Position numbers and translations under genes: made by a program
Assembly: GCF_029094525.1 (NCBI RefSeq)
Contig: NZ_CP119107.1
Location: 930,001 to 994,000 of the forward strand
DNA from: Pullulanibacillus sp. KACC 23026
GTDB taxonomy: Bacteria; Bacillota; Bacilli; Bacillales; Sporolactobacillaceae
Direction: 5' to 3'
DNA: 64,000 nucleotides
Notes under the pieces: model-generated
The model's input: the letters and a program-made list of their open reading frames with translations, nothing else
Database searches by the model: none
Told to the model about the DNA's origin: nothing
Part shown: in pieces, positions 1 to 9,349 of the stretch
Layout of the letters: every line of letters starts with the position of its first letter
How positions within the stretch are numbered: position 1 is the stretch's first letter

Positions 1-1
1 A

Positions 2-1294
2 TCGATTATGTCGATCTATGGTTCTCTAGTTTATATGTCGGGTGTCATAGGGGGCTGGTTAGCCGACCGGGTCTTCGGAACAACGAGAGCAGTGTTTTTT
101 GGCGGGGTATTAATTATGTTTGGCCATATTGCCCTTTCGATTCCTGGAAGCAAAGCGATGTTCTTTATTTCAATGGTATTAATTGTGCTGGGCACAGGAC
201 TGCTTAAGCCGAATGTCTCAACTGTTGTGGGTGAGATGTATGCTGAAGGAGATCGTCGCCGCGATTCTGGATTTAGTATTTTTTATATGGGCATTAACTT
301 AGGTGGCTTTGTTTCGCCTCTCGTAGTGGGAACACTAGGCATGAAGTATAATTTCCACTTAGGATTTGCATTGGCTGCCATTGGGATGTTTATTGGTTTG
401 GTCGTCTTTGCTGTGACGAAGAAGGGCAGTTTAGGTCTTGCGGGCTCATTTGTTCCTAATCCTTTAACGTCATCTGAATGGAAACGGGTACTAACCATTT
501 TTGTAATAGCTATCATTATTATTGCGATCATCCTTGGTGTGACCATTCCAGCTGGTCTTTTCACTTTCAATACGTTTATTAACTTGGTAAGTATTTTGGG
601 GATTTTAATTCCAGCTGCTTATTTTGTAACCATGTATTTCAGCCGCAAAACAACGAAGACTGAACGTTCGAGAGTACTGGCTTACATTCCGCTCTTCATT
701 GCATCGGTTATCTTTTGGTCGATTGAGGAGCAAGGGTCTACGATTTTGGCCGAATATGCGGACAAGCGTACCCAGCTTAATTTTGCGGGCATTCACATTA
801 TTCCAGCCTGGTTCCAGTCTTTAAATCCTTTATTTATCATCGTTCTGGCTCCAGTGTTTGCCTGGTTTTGGATGAAATTAGGGAGTCGTCAGCCTTCAAT
901 TCCCAGAAAATTCTCTTTTGGCCTTTTATTTGGCGGGCTTTCTTTTCTAGTCATTCTTCTCCCTGCATACCTTGGCGGCACTCATGCCTTGGTTAATCCG
1001 TTATGGCTTGCTTTGAGTTATTTACTTGCAGTTATAGGGGAGCTTAGTTTGTCACCTGTTGGACTTTCGGCAACGACTAAATTAGCGCCGGCTGCTTTTT
1101 CAGCGCAAATGATGAGCCTATGGTTCTTGTCAGACGCCGCTGCTCAGGCTCTTAATGCGGTTCTTGCAAAATTTTATTCACCGCAAACGGAAATGGCCTA
1201 CTTCGGGACCATTGGCGCCGTTGCGGTCATTCTTGGCTTAGTTCTTTTTGCAATTGCACCAGTTATTCAAAGAGCGATGAAGGGTGTTAATTAG
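2..1294 (+). CDS. dtpT: POT/PTR family proton-dependent oligopeptide transporter, 5'-truncated by window edge
   Basis: Membrane symporter that imports di- and tripeptides with protons (MFS superfamily, POT family). The frame is open to the first base. The visible protein starts around TM2 (YGSLVYMSGVIGGWLADR), so I infer that roughly 60-70 N-terminal residues, including TM1 and its ExxER motif, lie upstream. The PTR2 signature FYMGINLGG is visible near residue 97, followed by many hydrophobic segments to the C-terminus. The ATG at position 8 is internal, not a true start. A strong terminator follows, so the gene ends its own transcript. Family call is secure; the exact peptide specificity is not readable. 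Confidence 0.9.
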   Translation, partial: SIMSIYGSLVYMSGVIGGWLADRVFGTTRAVFFGGVLIMFGHIALSIPGSKAMFFISMVLIVLGTGLLKPNVSTVVGEMYAEGDRRRDSGFSIFYMGINLGGFVSPLVVGTLGMKYNFHLGFALAAIGMFIGLVVFAVTKKGSLGLAGSFVPNPLTSSEWKRVLTIFVIAIIIIAIILGVTIPAGLFTFNTFINLVSILGILIPAAYFVTMYFSRKTTKTERSRVLAYIPLFIASVIFWSIEEQGSTILAEYADKRTQLNFAGIHIIPAWFQSLNPLFIIVLAPVFAWFWMKLGSRQPSIPRKFSFGLLFGGLSFLVILLPAYLGGTHALVNPLWLALSYLLAVIGELSLSPVGLSATTKLAPAAFSAQMMSLWFLSDAAAQALNAVLAKFYSPQTEMAYFGTIGAVAVILGLVLFAIAPVIQRAMKGVN

Positions 1295-1345
1295 AATAAC
1301 TGAATAAAAAAAACTCCGGACCACCGTGTTCCGAAGTAAAATGAG

Positions 1346-1394
1346 GGATCCCATGTCCTGTCGGCACAACTGACAGACATGAGATCCTTTTTTT
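1346..1394 (+). terminator. Rho-independent terminator of the POT transporter gene
   Basis: A stem of about 16 bp with one bulge (GGATCCCATGTCCTGTC pairing with GACAGACATGAGATCC), a nine-base loop, then seven T residues. It lies about 50 bases after the stop codon. Confidence 0.88.
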
Positions 1395-1535
1395 GATTGA
1401 ATGATTGCTTCACTCATCCGAATTTTGTGTTAAAATTTAACAAATCAGAAGAAAAAGAATGCTAGGCTGGCTGTAATAAAAATGGCGACGGACAATGACT
1501 TGAAGCAGCCGCTGCCCATGAACAAGGGTGAGGGG

Positions 1536-2345
1536 GAGCGCGGGGCCCACTGCGAAAAACACCAAGACAAGGCGTGTCAGGAGCCGAAAGCGTGTGATGG
1601 GGGCTCCAATGTACGGAATCTTGAGGAGCGCGGGGCCAACTGCGAAAAACACCAAGGTAAGGCGTGTCAGGAGCTGAAAGCGTGTGATGGGGGCTCCAAC
1701 GCACGAAAACGAGGTGAGAGAGGAGCCGAAAGTGTGTGATGGGGGCTCCAACGCACGAAAACGAGGCGAGAGAGTGTCCGAAAGTGTGTGATGAAGGCTC
1801 CAACGCACGAAAACGAGACGAGAGAGAGGCCGAAAGCGTGTGATGAAGGCTCCAACGCACGAAAACGAGGCGAGAGAGAGGCCGAAAGTGTGTGATGGAG
1901 GCTCCAACGCACGAAAACGAGGCGAGAGAGGAGCCGAAAGTGTGTGATGGAGGCTCCAACGCACGAAAACGAGGCGAGAGAGAGGCCGAAAGTGTGTGAT
2001 GAAGGCTCCAACGCACGAAAACGAGACGAGAGAGAGGCTGAAAGTGTGTGATGAAGGCTCCAACGCACGAAAACGAGACGAGAGAGAGGCCGAAAGCATG
2101 TGATGAAGGCTCCAACGCACGAAAACGAGGCGAGAGAGAGGCCGAAAGTGTGTGATGGGGGCTCCAACGCACGAAAACGAGGCGAGAGAGAGGCCGAAAG
2201 TGTGTGATGAAGGCTCCAACGCACGCAAACGAGGCGAGAGAGAGGCCGAAAGTGTGTGATGGAGGCTCCAACGCACGCAAACGAGGCGAGAGAGAGGCCG
2301 AAAGTGTGCGATGGGGGCTCCAACGCACGGAAACGAGGCGTGAGT
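1536..2345. repeat. Tandem repeat array A, 52-bp unit with two longer 90-bp leader units
   Basis: From about 1690 to 2345 a 52-bp unit recurs at exact 52-bp spacing, about 13 times, with few substitutions. Its core reads GCTCCAACGCACGAAAACGA followed by a purine-rich GGCGAGAGAGAGGCCGAAAG segment. The first two units (from 1536 and 1626) are 90 bp apart and carry an extra segment containing GCGAAAAACACCAAG. Because 52 is not a multiple of three and the array lacks stops on the minus strand, it gives long overlapping open frames there in all three phases, which argues against coding. The array ends about 70 bp before the HIT gene start. Function unknown. Confidence 0.9.
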
Positions 2346-2415
2346 GGATATAGAAATCGTTTCAGACACGGGAGTCATAGCGTTAAATCTAGAAAAAATG
2401 AACGAGGTGTTGGTC

Positions 2416-2889
2416 ATGGGGGAAAATTGTCTTATTTGTCATCGAATCCAAATGATAGTGGATCAAACAAATCCATATTTTGTTGCGGAACTTAAAACGG
2501 GTTATGTGGTGATTGGGGATCATCAGTTGTTTAAAGGTTATACGTTATTTCTCTGCAAGGAACATCAACCAGAGCTGCATAGGCTGGATGAAGCGTTTAA
2601 GGCAGCCTTTTTAGTCGAAATGAGCCAGGTAGCGGAAGCGGTGTATAAGGCTTTTCAACCTGAAAAACTAAACTATGAATTACTGGGAAATGGGGATGCT
2701 CATATGCACTGGCACCTTTTTCCTCGCCGAAGCACGGATCCCGTAAATGGACCGGTTTGGTGGACAGACCGTGATGTCATGAGTTCAGACGATGTCAGGC
2801 CGACTGGAGAAGAGCTCGAAGCCATGAAATCCAACCTGTTAAATGAATTGAAGAACCTTCAACCGCTTTTAAAAACTTATAAAGATTAA
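2416..2889 (+). CDS. HIT family protein (histidine triad nucleotide hydrolase)
   Basis: Small cytosolic protein of the histidine-triad superfamily, whose members hydrolyse dinucleoside polyphosphates such as Ap4A or nucleotide phosphoramidates. The triad HMHWHLF is visible at His96, His98 and His100; an N-terminal CxxC (Cys5, Cys8) is also present, seen in some HIT proteins. I chose ATG 2416 because GAGGTG sits six bases upstream and the protein then begins MGENCLICHR. A GTG at 2344 would extend the frame into repeat array A and is unlikely. Substrate cannot be told from sequence. The protein is 157 residues. Confidence 0.86.
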   Translation: MGENCLICHRIQMIVDQTNPYFVAELKTGYVVIGDHQLFKGYTLFLCKEHQPELHRLDEAFKAAFLVEMSQVAEAVYKAFQPEKLNYELLGNGDAHMHWHLFPRRSTDPVNGPVWWTDRDVMSSDDVRPTGEELEAMKSNLLNELKNLQPLLKTYKD

Positions 2890-2993
2890 TAAGCCGTCGA
2901 ACAAGAGATCACCAAAAAGGGTGGCTTCATAACGAATGGTTTAAAGTTCAGCTTAACAGCCTTTTTCTATATTTCCTGAGAGGATTGAATCAA

Positions 2994-3740
2994 ATGAAAG
3001 TGGTGGCACCAGAGCCCTTTACTTACAAAGGTGGACAACGCGCGGTTCTTTTACTGCACGGGTTTACCGGGAGTTCTAGGGATGTCCGACAGTTAGGGCG
3101 GTTTTTACAAAAAAATGGTTACACCTGTCATGCCCCTATATATAAAGGGCATGGGGTTGGCCCGCATTCTCTTCTCGAAACGGGTCCAGAGGAGTGGTGG
3201 CAATCCGTTATAGAAGGCTGCCGTTTTCTAAGAGAAAATGGTTATCAAGAAATGGCCATAGCCGGACTCTCACTAGGAGCCATTTTTTCTTTGAAAGCAG
3301 GCTTAGAATGGCCGGTAAAGGGAATCGTCTCTATGTCTGCTCATGTATTGGAGAGAGAGCCAAATGCGTATTTCCAGCGCGTACTTGACTATGCAAGAAG
3401 GTATAAGACGTTTGAGGGGAAATCCGATGATCAGATAGCGGATGAAATGTGGCAGGTAGAGAACAGCACTATGCCGTCGTTAAAAGAGCTGCAAACCTTA
3501 GTTTTGGATATTGGCAGGCATCTCGAATCGCTGACTGTCCCGATTCTGATTTTACAGGGCAAGTTGGATGAGCCCATCTATCAAGAGAGTGCCGACATTC
3601 TTTATAAGACGGTCTCTTCTCTGAAAAAAGAGATCAGATGGTTTGAGCAATCGGGTCACCTTCTTACTATAGATAAGGAAAAAGAGGAGGCGTTCGAAGC
3701 GGTCGTCTCTTTTTTAAACTCGCTTGAATGGGAATCTTAA
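2994..3740 (+). CDS. est: Carboxylesterase of the Est30 type (alpha/beta hydrolase)
   Basis: Cytosolic serine esterase acting on short-chain esters. The sequence closely follows the Geobacillus stearothermophilus Est30 pattern: oxyanion motif LLHGFTG at residues 20-26, nucleophile Ser93 in GLSLG, acid Asp192 (GKLDEP) and His222 (SGHLLT). Length (248 residues) is normal for the family. ATG 2994 is preferred over TTG 2985 because GAGAGG lies ten bases upstream of the ATG but only a few from the TTG. It stands alone between the HIT gene and murI; the physiological substrate is unknown. Confidence 0.9.
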   Translation: MKVVAPEPFTYKGGQRAVLLLHGFTGSSRDVRQLGRFLQKNGYTCHAPIYKGHGVGPHSLLETGPEEWWQSVIEGCRFLRENGYQEMAIAGLSLGAIFSLKAGLEWPVKGIVSMSAHVLEREPNAYFQRVLDYARRYKTFEGKSDDQIADEMWQVENSTMPSLKELQTLVLDIGRHLESLTVPILILQGKLDEPIYQESADILYKTVSSLKKEIRWFEQSGHLLTIDKEKEEAFEAVVSFLNSLEWES

Positions 3741-3880
3741 AGCTAGACAAAATACATCGCACCTGTGTAAAATTTTCTGGGAAATGAACTCGGCGACTTT
3801 CTTTTTCTAATAAAATGGTCTTAGAAGGTCGAACGTGATAAAATAGATGAGACTTTATTATGATGGAGAAGAGAAACAAA

Positions 3881-4657
3881 ATGAGAATAGGTTTTTTTGA
3901 TTCTGGGATAGGCGGTTTGACTGTCCTTCACCAAGCGCTTCGTTTCTTGCCGAATGAGGATTATATCTATTATGCGGATACTTGGCATGTTCCTTATGGG
4001 GACAAGCCAAAAGAAGAGGTCAAGGGCTATATTTTTGAGGCAGTCGATTTTATCGTTAAGCAAGGGGTGAAAGCGCTGGTCATTGCGTGCAATACGGCAA
4101 CGAGCATAGCGGTTGAAGACCTTCGAAAAACGTATGATTTCCCTATTTTAGGGATTGAGCCTGCCGTCAAGCCGGCTGTTCAAAGCTGTGAACCCAAGCA
4201 TAAAAAAGTATTAGTGCTCGCCACCCCTTTGACTTTAAAAGAGGAAAAGTTCCATAACCTTGTCAAGCGGCTTGGACAAGATGACCTGATCGACAGTTTG
4301 CCGATGCCTGGGCTTGTCCATTTGGCGGAGAATTTCCAATTTGACGATGAGGTGGTTCTGCCTTATTTGAAGGAGAAGCTCGCTCCATTTGATATCAACC
4401 AATACGGGACGGTCGTTCTTGGCTGCACCCATTTTCCTTTTTTCAAAAACAGCATCAAGAGGCTCTTCCCGGATGATGTTGAGATTATTTCAGGAAGTGT
4501 AGGGACGGCAAAGAATCTTGAACGTCATCTTGAAGCAAGAAATCTATTGGGCAATGGCACTGGAAATGTAATCTATTATCAATCGGGAATAAAAGTTGAC
4601 GATCCTGCAACTTTAACAAAATATAAAGAACTCCTCCATAAGCTTGATTATAATTAA
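3881..4657 (+). CDS. murI: Glutamate racemase
   Basis: Cofactor-independent racemase converting L-glutamate to D-glutamate for peptidoglycan precursors. Both catalytic cysteines are present: Cys70 in VIACNTAT and Cys182 in VLGCTHFP; Asp7 lies in the N-terminal FFDSGIGG motif. The 258-residue length fits the family. In-frame ATG codons occur at 3860, 3863 and 3881; I chose 3881 because GGAGAAGAG lies between the earlier ATGs and this one and because homologues begin just before FFDSG. Expected to be essential unless a D-amino-acid transaminase exists elsewhere. Confidence 0.93.
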   Translation: MRIGFFDSGIGGLTVLHQALRFLPNEDYIYYADTWHVPYGDKPKEEVKGYIFEAVDFIVKQGVKALVIACNTATSIAVEDLRKTYDFPILGIEPAVKPAVQSCEPKHKKVLVLATPLTLKEEKFHNLVKRLGQDDLIDSLPMPGLVHLAENFQFDDEVVLPYLKEKLAPFDINQYGTVVLGCTHFPFFKNSIKRLFPDDVEIISGSVGTAKNLERHLEARNLLGNGTGNVIYYQSGIKVDDPATLTKYKELLHKLDYN

Positions 4658-4678
4658 AAAAAGCCTAGAGGAGATCGC

Positions 4679-4712
4679 AAAACATCCACCAAGATTCTTG
4701 GTGGATGTTTTG
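4679..4712. terminator. Hairpin terminator after murI
   Basis: A perfect 12-bp stem (ACATCCACCAAG with CTTGGTGGATGT) around a three-base loop, flanked by AAA and TTTTG. The T tract is short, so it may act in both directions. Confidence 0.75.
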
Positions 4713-4807
4713 TATTTGGCGACTCTGAGGACTATCAAAGAAAAGGGCGGCTAAGCATCATGAAGGCGGCGTTTTCTTATCTTCAAAGTTAGCGCTAATC
4801 CAGTGCA

Positions 4808-4884
4808 GGTGGGCAAGCTGTGTTTGCGCACGAAAACGGTGTTGCGCCTTGGGAAAAAGGTGGGCAAGCTGTGTTTGCGCACGG
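4808..4884. repeat. Two copies of dispersed repeat containing GCGCACG
   Basis: Two near-identical segments, each beginning GGTGGGCAAGCTGTG and continuing TTTGCGCACG, start about 51 bp apart. Related copies occur at 17.75-17.95 kb. They lie in the murI-lacI gap (4713-5020), which otherwise shows no gene. Confidence 0.75.
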
Positions 4885-5020
4885 AAATAGCGCTGCGCTA
4901 CCCACGATGAGTCGCCGCTCAGGTGATCCTGTGTGAATGATTGAAGAAACGAATGATGGTAAACCCATCATTTCCTGATTGAATCCATCATTTTGTGATA
5001 TTAAAACAATCATATTTTTC

Positions 5021-5049
5021 TTGACAATGATTATGTAAACGCTTAACAT
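5021..5049 (+). promoter_or_regulatory. Sigma-A promoter with embedded LacI-type operator upstream of the lacI gene
   Basis: TTGACA (5021-5026), a 17-base spacer and TAACAT (5044-5049) form a good sigma-A promoter. The near-palindrome TGTAAACGCTTAACA (5034-5048) has the central CG and TGTAAACG half-site typical of LacI-family operators. It overlaps the spacer and -10 box, where bound repressor would block transcription. It is also one mismatch from a CcpA cre site, so catabolite control is possible. Confidence 0.65.
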
Positions 5050-5090
5050 GTACTTATAAGAACAGTAAATGATTGGTTTGAGGGGTTTTG

Positions 5091-6125
5091 ATGATGAAAA
5101 AGACATCACGCGTCACTCATAAATTAATAGCAGCACGCACGGGTTTATCCATTGCGACTGTCGATCGCGCCCTCAATAATCGTGGGAACGTTAAACCGGA
5201 GACGCTTCAAAAAATTCTTGAGGCTTCTAAGGAACTGGATGACTCATTGAAGCAATCAACGCGTTTGCCAACTAGTAAGGAAGAGGTAACCATTGCCGTT
5301 GTCCTCCTTACCTATCCACAATTTTTCTGGAAGCAGATTGAGGAGGGTGTCCAAAGAGCAAGTGATGAGTTCAGTGAAATGGGTTTGAAGGTTCAGTTCT
5401 TTCATCTATCTGATGATGAGGCTGAAGCAAGCCTTGCTTCTGTAAAAGAAATTATGACTTCAGGACAATTTCAAGGGATGGCCTTACCTGCCTGGCATGA
5501 TGGGTTAGTTGAACTCATTGATGAGGCTACAGATCAAGGTTTTCCGATTTGCACCTACAACTTAGATGCCCCAATGAGCAAACGGCTGTTTTATGTTGGA
5601 TGCGATTACACCCAGGCTGGAAAGTTAGCCGCCGAACTTCTCTGCAAGGTGATTGGGAAAAAGGGAGAGGTTGTCTTGTTCACGGACTCCTTTACTTCCT
5701 TAATTTCACAACAAAAAATTGCCGGTTTTAGGGAAGGCTTAATGAATTTCCCTAATGTCAAATTAAAGGACCTTATAAAAATAGATCGGAATGTTTCTTT
5801 TGAGAAGCTTGAGGATTTAAAAAGGACCTTATCTAGCATCTCTGGCATGTATGTGTCAAACGCTGAAATGACCAGTGTGGCACAGCTCAAAAACCAGATG
5901 GATCAAGACATGGTCATAGTCGGTCATGATATGAGTCCTGCTATTTATAATCAAATGATGTCAGGCGGCATTACCGCAGTGATTGGTCAGGAAACAGAAA
6001 CTCAAGGCTATCTAGCTGTAAAAACACTCTTTGATCATCTTGTTTTGAAAAAAGAAATCAAAGAACAAGCCCATATTACAAAGCTTGAAGTGATCATGAA
6101 GGAAAACGCCAAGTATTACGTTTAA
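5091..6125 (+). CDS. LacI family transcriptional regulator
   Basis: DNA-binding repressor with an N-terminal LacI helix-turn-helix (LIAARTGLSIATVDRALNNR, about residues 12-31) followed by a periplasmic-binding-protein-like effector domain (ITIAVV-type strand from about residue 66, then the long sugar-binding fold). Length (344 residues) is typical. ATG 5091 or 5094 is preferred over TTG 5088, with GAGGGG just upstream. It is divergent from nothing and reads into the downstream ABC transporter. Operator-like sites in its own promoter and at 6234 suggest that it controls both itself and the sugar operon. The inducer is unknown; alpha-glucosides or alpha-xylosides are inferred from the neighbours. 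Confidence 0.87.
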   Translation: MMKKTSRVTHKLIAARTGLSIATVDRALNNRGNVKPETLQKILEASKELDDSLKQSTRLPTSKEEVTIAVVLLTYPQFFWKQIEEGVQRASDEFSEMGLKVQFFHLSDDEAEASLASVKEIMTSGQFQGMALPAWHDGLVELIDEATDQGFPICTYNLDAPMSKRLFYVGCDYTQAGKLAAELLCKVIGKKGEVVLFTDSFTSLISQQKIAGFREGLMNFPNVKLKDLIKIDRNVSFEKLEDLKRTLSSISGMYVSNAEMTSVAQLKNQMDQDMVIVGHDMSPAIYNQMMSGGITAVIGQETETQGYLAVKTLFDHLVLKKEIKEQAHITKLEVIMKENAKYYV

Positions 6126-6233
6126 CTATTTGATGAATATGAAAGCGGTAACTATGGAAGTTTAGGTAAAAGAGGTTGCTGCTTCATATTTAAGGAGGTG
6201 AAGGCCCCGATAACCGCGATTTTTAAGGTGTTG

Positions 6234-6247
6234 TGACAACGTTTACA
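6234..6247 (+). promoter_or_regulatory. LacI/cre-type operator upstream of the sugar ABC transporter
   Basis: TGACAACGTTTACA has the central CG and the half-site TGTAAACG on the minus strand, like the site in the lacI promoter. It lies 47 bases before the lipoprotein start. TTTACA (6242) with TACTTA 16 bases downstream may be a weak promoter overlapping it. Confidence 0.55.
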
Positions 6248-6293
6248 GTTTGAAGCATTCAAATACTTAGAGGAATTGACAGGGGGATATAAA

Positions 6294-7565
6294 TTGAAAA
6301 AGCTATCGTTTGTAATGACGGGTTTACTCGCTACTTCACTTCTTTTGACAGGGTGCGGCTCTTCCAGTAATTCAGGGGGATCTGGCTCAGGCAACAGTAA
6401 TCAAAAGGTAACGCTTAATTTCTTGCAAAACAAACCAGAAGTTGTTAAACAATGGGATAAAATGATTAAGGATTTTGAAGCGAAGAATCCGAATATCACC
6501 ATTAAACAAATTAACCCGCCTAACACGGATACGACACTTCAAGCTGACCTTTCGAAAGGGCAAATGCCTGATATCGTCGCAATGGGTGCCGATGCAACCT
6601 ATATCCAAATGGCCAAAGATAATGTCTTCATGGATCTTTCTGGGAAGCCTGAATTGGATAAAGTCTCCTCATCCTATACAAAAATGCTTGAAAGCGAAGT
6701 TGGCAAATCGAATCCTTATGCTTTGCCGTATACGGTTAATGCCGTTCCAATCATTTATAACGTTGATTTGTTTAAAAAGTATAATTTGACGGTTCCTAAA
6801 ACTTGGAGCGAATTAATGGATGATGCTCAGAAGATTAAGGATGCCGGTGGTACACCGTTCTATAACGGATTTAAAGATGCTTGGACAACTGCTGGTATTT
6901 GGAACGCTTTAGCTGCTAACAATGAGCCAGCTACTTTCCAAAAGGACTTAGCTGCCGGAACAGCTAACTTTTCAAAAGCAGATGCAAAAGCAGCGGATAT
7001 GATGAAGCAATTTGTCTCCTATGGACAGTCCAACCAATTTGGTACCGATTACAACACAGCAAATGTTAATTATGCAAAAGGCGATGCCGTCTTTTACGCT
7101 CAAGGGATCTGGACACTTCCTGTTATTCGCCAATCCAATCCTGATATTAAGTTAAGCACATTTGTTGTTCCAGCAACTGAAGATGCTTCAACTGTTAAGA
7201 TGGTATCAGGTGTCGATTCGTTGATCGCTTTACCTGACTCAGGTAATAAAGCCAAAGAAGATGCGGCTATGAAATTCATTGATTATTTATTGACGAAAAA
7301 ACCAGCGGGGGATTATGCCAACGTTGCCGGATTATTCTCAACGGTTAATGGCGTAACCAATAATGATGAAGCTCTTAAACCGCTGCAGTCCTACATTGAC
7401 CAAGGGAAAGTTGTCGACTTTGATGACCACTATTACCCACCAGCAATGGCAGCAGGCAACCAATACGAGTCCGTACTTCAAGGCGCTTTATCCAAAGGTC
7501 AATCCAGCTCTCAGCTGTTGTCACAGTTGGATTCTCTCTATAAGCAAGCTTCTTCACATAAATAA
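6294..7565 (+). CDS. Sugar ABC transporter substrate-binding lipoprotein (family 1)
   Basis: Extracytoplasmic binding protein that captures a sugar for the adjacent permeases. The N-terminus is a lipoprotein signal: Lys-Lys, a hydrophobic stretch and the lipobox LLTGC, then a Ser/Gly linker. The mature domain resembles MalE/UgpB-type family 1 proteins (QWDKMIKDFEAKNPNI, ATYIQMAKDNVF, ALPYTVNAVPIIYN). TTG 6294 is chosen because AGGGGG lies about eight bases upstream and the product then starts MKKLSFV; the upstream TTG 6276 precedes that ribosome site. The protein is about 423 residues. Ligand not determinable; the neighbouring glycosidases point to an alpha-linked oligosaccharide. Confidence 0.9.
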   Translation: MKKLSFVMTGLLATSLLLTGCGSSSNSGGSGSGNSNQKVTLNFLQNKPEVVKQWDKMIKDFEAKNPNITIKQINPPNTDTTLQADLSKGQMPDIVAMGADATYIQMAKDNVFMDLSGKPELDKVSSSYTKMLESEVGKSNPYALPYTVNAVPIIYNVDLFKKYNLTVPKTWSELMDDAQKIKDAGGTPFYNGFKDAWTTAGIWNALAANNEPATFQKDLAAGTANFSKADAKAADMMKQFVSYGQSNQFGTDYNTANVNYAKGDAVFYAQGIWTLPVIRQSNPDIKLSTFVVPATEDASTVKMVSGVDSLIALPDSGNKAKEDAAMKFIDYLLTKKPAGDYANVAGLFSTVNGVTNNDEALKPLQSYIDQGKVVDFDDHYYPPAMAAGNQYESVLQGALSKGQSSSQLLSQLDSLYKQASSHK

Positions 7566-7645
7566 TTTTAGCGAATGACTTATACAAAATTAGATGGTAG
7601 GGAGCAATCCCTACCATTCATTTCAAATGCAGGAAGGTGTTAAGT

Positions 7646-8515
7646 ATGGCGTGGTTTCGGAAAAATATAGCCTATCTCATCATGACGATACCAGCAATAG
7701 TCCTCTTCTTTTACTTCCATACATGGCCGACCTTAAGAGGGATCTTTCTAAGTTTTACTAACTGGAACGGCTTTGGTCCTTATACTTTTGTTGGTCTTAA
7801 GAATTATATGGATTTGTTTCATGATCACCAAGTTCTTCATGCCTATGGCTTTACGTTTATGTTCGCGGTTATAACGACGATTCTCGTTAATGTCATCAGT
7901 CTGAGTATTGCTGTGGCGCTGAATGCCAAAATTAAATTGACGAAAACATTCAAGGCGATTTATTTCTTGCCTTTTGTTCTAAGTACATTGATTGTTTCCT
8001 TCATTTTTAATTTTATTTTTTCTCATCTCATTCCGAATATGGCTCAACAATTTCATATCACGGCTTTGGCCCAAAATATTCTGGGAACACAATGGGCTTG
8101 GGTGGGAATTGTTGTGGTCGCGGTCTGGCAAGGGGCGGCGTTTAACGTCTTGTTGTACTTAGCCGGCTTACAGACGATTCCTGGTGAAGTTTACGAGGCA
8201 TCCGCTATTGACGGAGCCTCACCTTGGCGGACTTTTTGGAGTGTTACGATCCCACTTATTGTGCCATTCTTAACGATTAACTTAGTTCTTGCAGCAAAAA
8301 CTTACTTGCAAGTCTTTGACCAAGTTGTGGGGATGACCAATGGGGGACCAGGAAATGCGACACAATCCATTGCGTTTGTTATTTATACAAATGGTTTGGG
8401 TGGCGGAGAGCTCGCCTATCAATCCGCAAATGCAGTTGTGTTCTTAATTATCATGGTATGTATTGCCTTGTTCCAAATTAGAATGATGCAAAGAGGCGGT
8501 GACATTCAACTATGA
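7646..8515 (+). CDS. Sugar ABC transporter permease, MalF-like
   Basis: Inner-membrane permease subunit with about six hydrophobic segments and the cytoplasmic EAA loop (EVYEASAIDGASPWRTFWSVTIPL, split here as EVYEASAIDGA and the following residues), which contacts the ATPase. ATG 7646 follows AGGAAGG by about eight bases; the in-frame GTG 7637 lies inside that ribosome site. It overlaps the next permease gene by four bases (ATGA), implying translational coupling. No ATPase gene occurs in this locus, so a shared MsmX-type ATPase encoded elsewhere is inferred. Confidence 0.9.
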   Translation: MAWFRKNIAYLIMTIPAIVLFFYFHTWPTLRGIFLSFTNWNGFGPYTFVGLKNYMDLFHDHQVLHAYGFTFMFAVITTILVNVISLSIAVALNAKIKLTKTFKAIYFLPFVLSTLIVSFIFNFIFSHLIPNMAQQFHITALAQNILGTQWAWVGIVVVAVWQGAAFNVLLYLAGLQTIPGEVYEASAIDGASPWRTFWSVTIPLIVPFLTINLVLAAKTYLQVFDQVVGMTNGGPGNATQSIAFVIYTNGLGGGELAYQSANAVVFLIIMVCIALFQIRMMQRGGDIQL

Positions 8516-9333
8516 GCCGAACTAAAACAAACTGGGTAGCCATGATTTATCTCATAATCGGTGCGATTTTCATTTTGTTCCCTATATATATGGCGATTAT
8601 GGTGGCGTTGAAAAACCCTCAAGAGATCGCTCAGTCAATATTGGCCTTTCCATCCACCCTTCATTGGGGTAACTTTCCGAAAGCCATGGCTGTCACGCAT
8701 TATTTCCATACGTTTTTAAACAGTGCGGTTATTACTTTCTTTGCAGTTGTGTTTAGTGTTTTATTTAGTTCAATGGTGTCTTATGCCATTGCGAGAAATA
8801 TGAAAACGAAGCTCTTTAAATCGATTTATTATTATTTCTTTGCAGCCATGTTTGTTCCATTTCCAATCTTAATGCTGCCGCTTGTTCGACAAATGAGTCA
8901 TATTGGCCTTGCCAATATTGTCGGGTTGATCGTTCTTTACCTGGTGTACGGACTTTCTCAAAATATCTTTCTTTATGTCGGTTATCTCAAGTCGATTCCA
9001 GTAGAACTTGAGGAAGCGGCTTACGTGGATGGTGCAGGAAAATGGACGATTTTTTGGAAGGTTATCTTCCCATTGATGTCACCCATGAATGCGACCGTTG
9101 CGATCTTAACTGCCATATGGGCTTGGAATGACTTTATGCTTCCAGTCGTCATGCTATCTGATCCAAACCAATACACCTTGCCACTCGTTCAATATGCCTT
9201 TCAATCGCAATACAGCACCAACTATAATTTGGCATTTGCCTCCTACCTTTTAGCCTTACTTCCTATGGTCATCCTTTACCTTATCTTCCAAAAATGGATC
9301 GTCAATGGCGTTACCCAAGGGGCCATTAAATAG
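8512..9333 (+). CDS. Sugar ABC transporter permease, MalG-like
   Basis: Second permease subunit, 273 residues, with about six membrane segments and a clear EAA loop (ELEEAAYVDGAGKWTIFWK). It forms a heterodimer with the MalF-like partner and needs an ATPase supplied from outside this locus. Start ATG 8512 overlaps the previous stop. The gene is followed by 1.5 kb of repeat array before the alpha-xylosidase, an unusual interruption of what would otherwise be one operon. Confidence 0.9.
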   Translation: MSRTKTNWVAMIYLIIGAIFILFPIYMAIMVALKNPQEIAQSILAFPSTLHWGNFPKAMAVTHYFHTFLNSAVITFFAVVFSVLFSSMVSYAIARNMKTKLFKSIYYYFFAAMFVPFPILMLPLVRQMSHIGLANIVGLIVLYLVYGLSQNIFLYVGYLKSIPVELEEAAYVDGAGKWTIFWKVIFPLMSPMNATVAILTAIWAWNDFMLPVVMLSDPNQYTLPLVQYAFQSQYSTNYNLAFASYLLALLPMVILYLIFQKWIVNGVTQGAIK

Positions 9334-9349
9334 GCAAAGGGAGCAAAGA

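Noticed and set aside
8-1294. ATG at 8 as true start of the POT transporter
   Set aside because: The frame is open upstream and the protein begins mid-way through the TM1-TM2 region.
1437-2417. Three long minus-strand open frames (about 220-330 codons) in array A
   Set aside because: They run through 52-bp repeats in all three phases because the repeat lacks stops; no ribosome site, no family.
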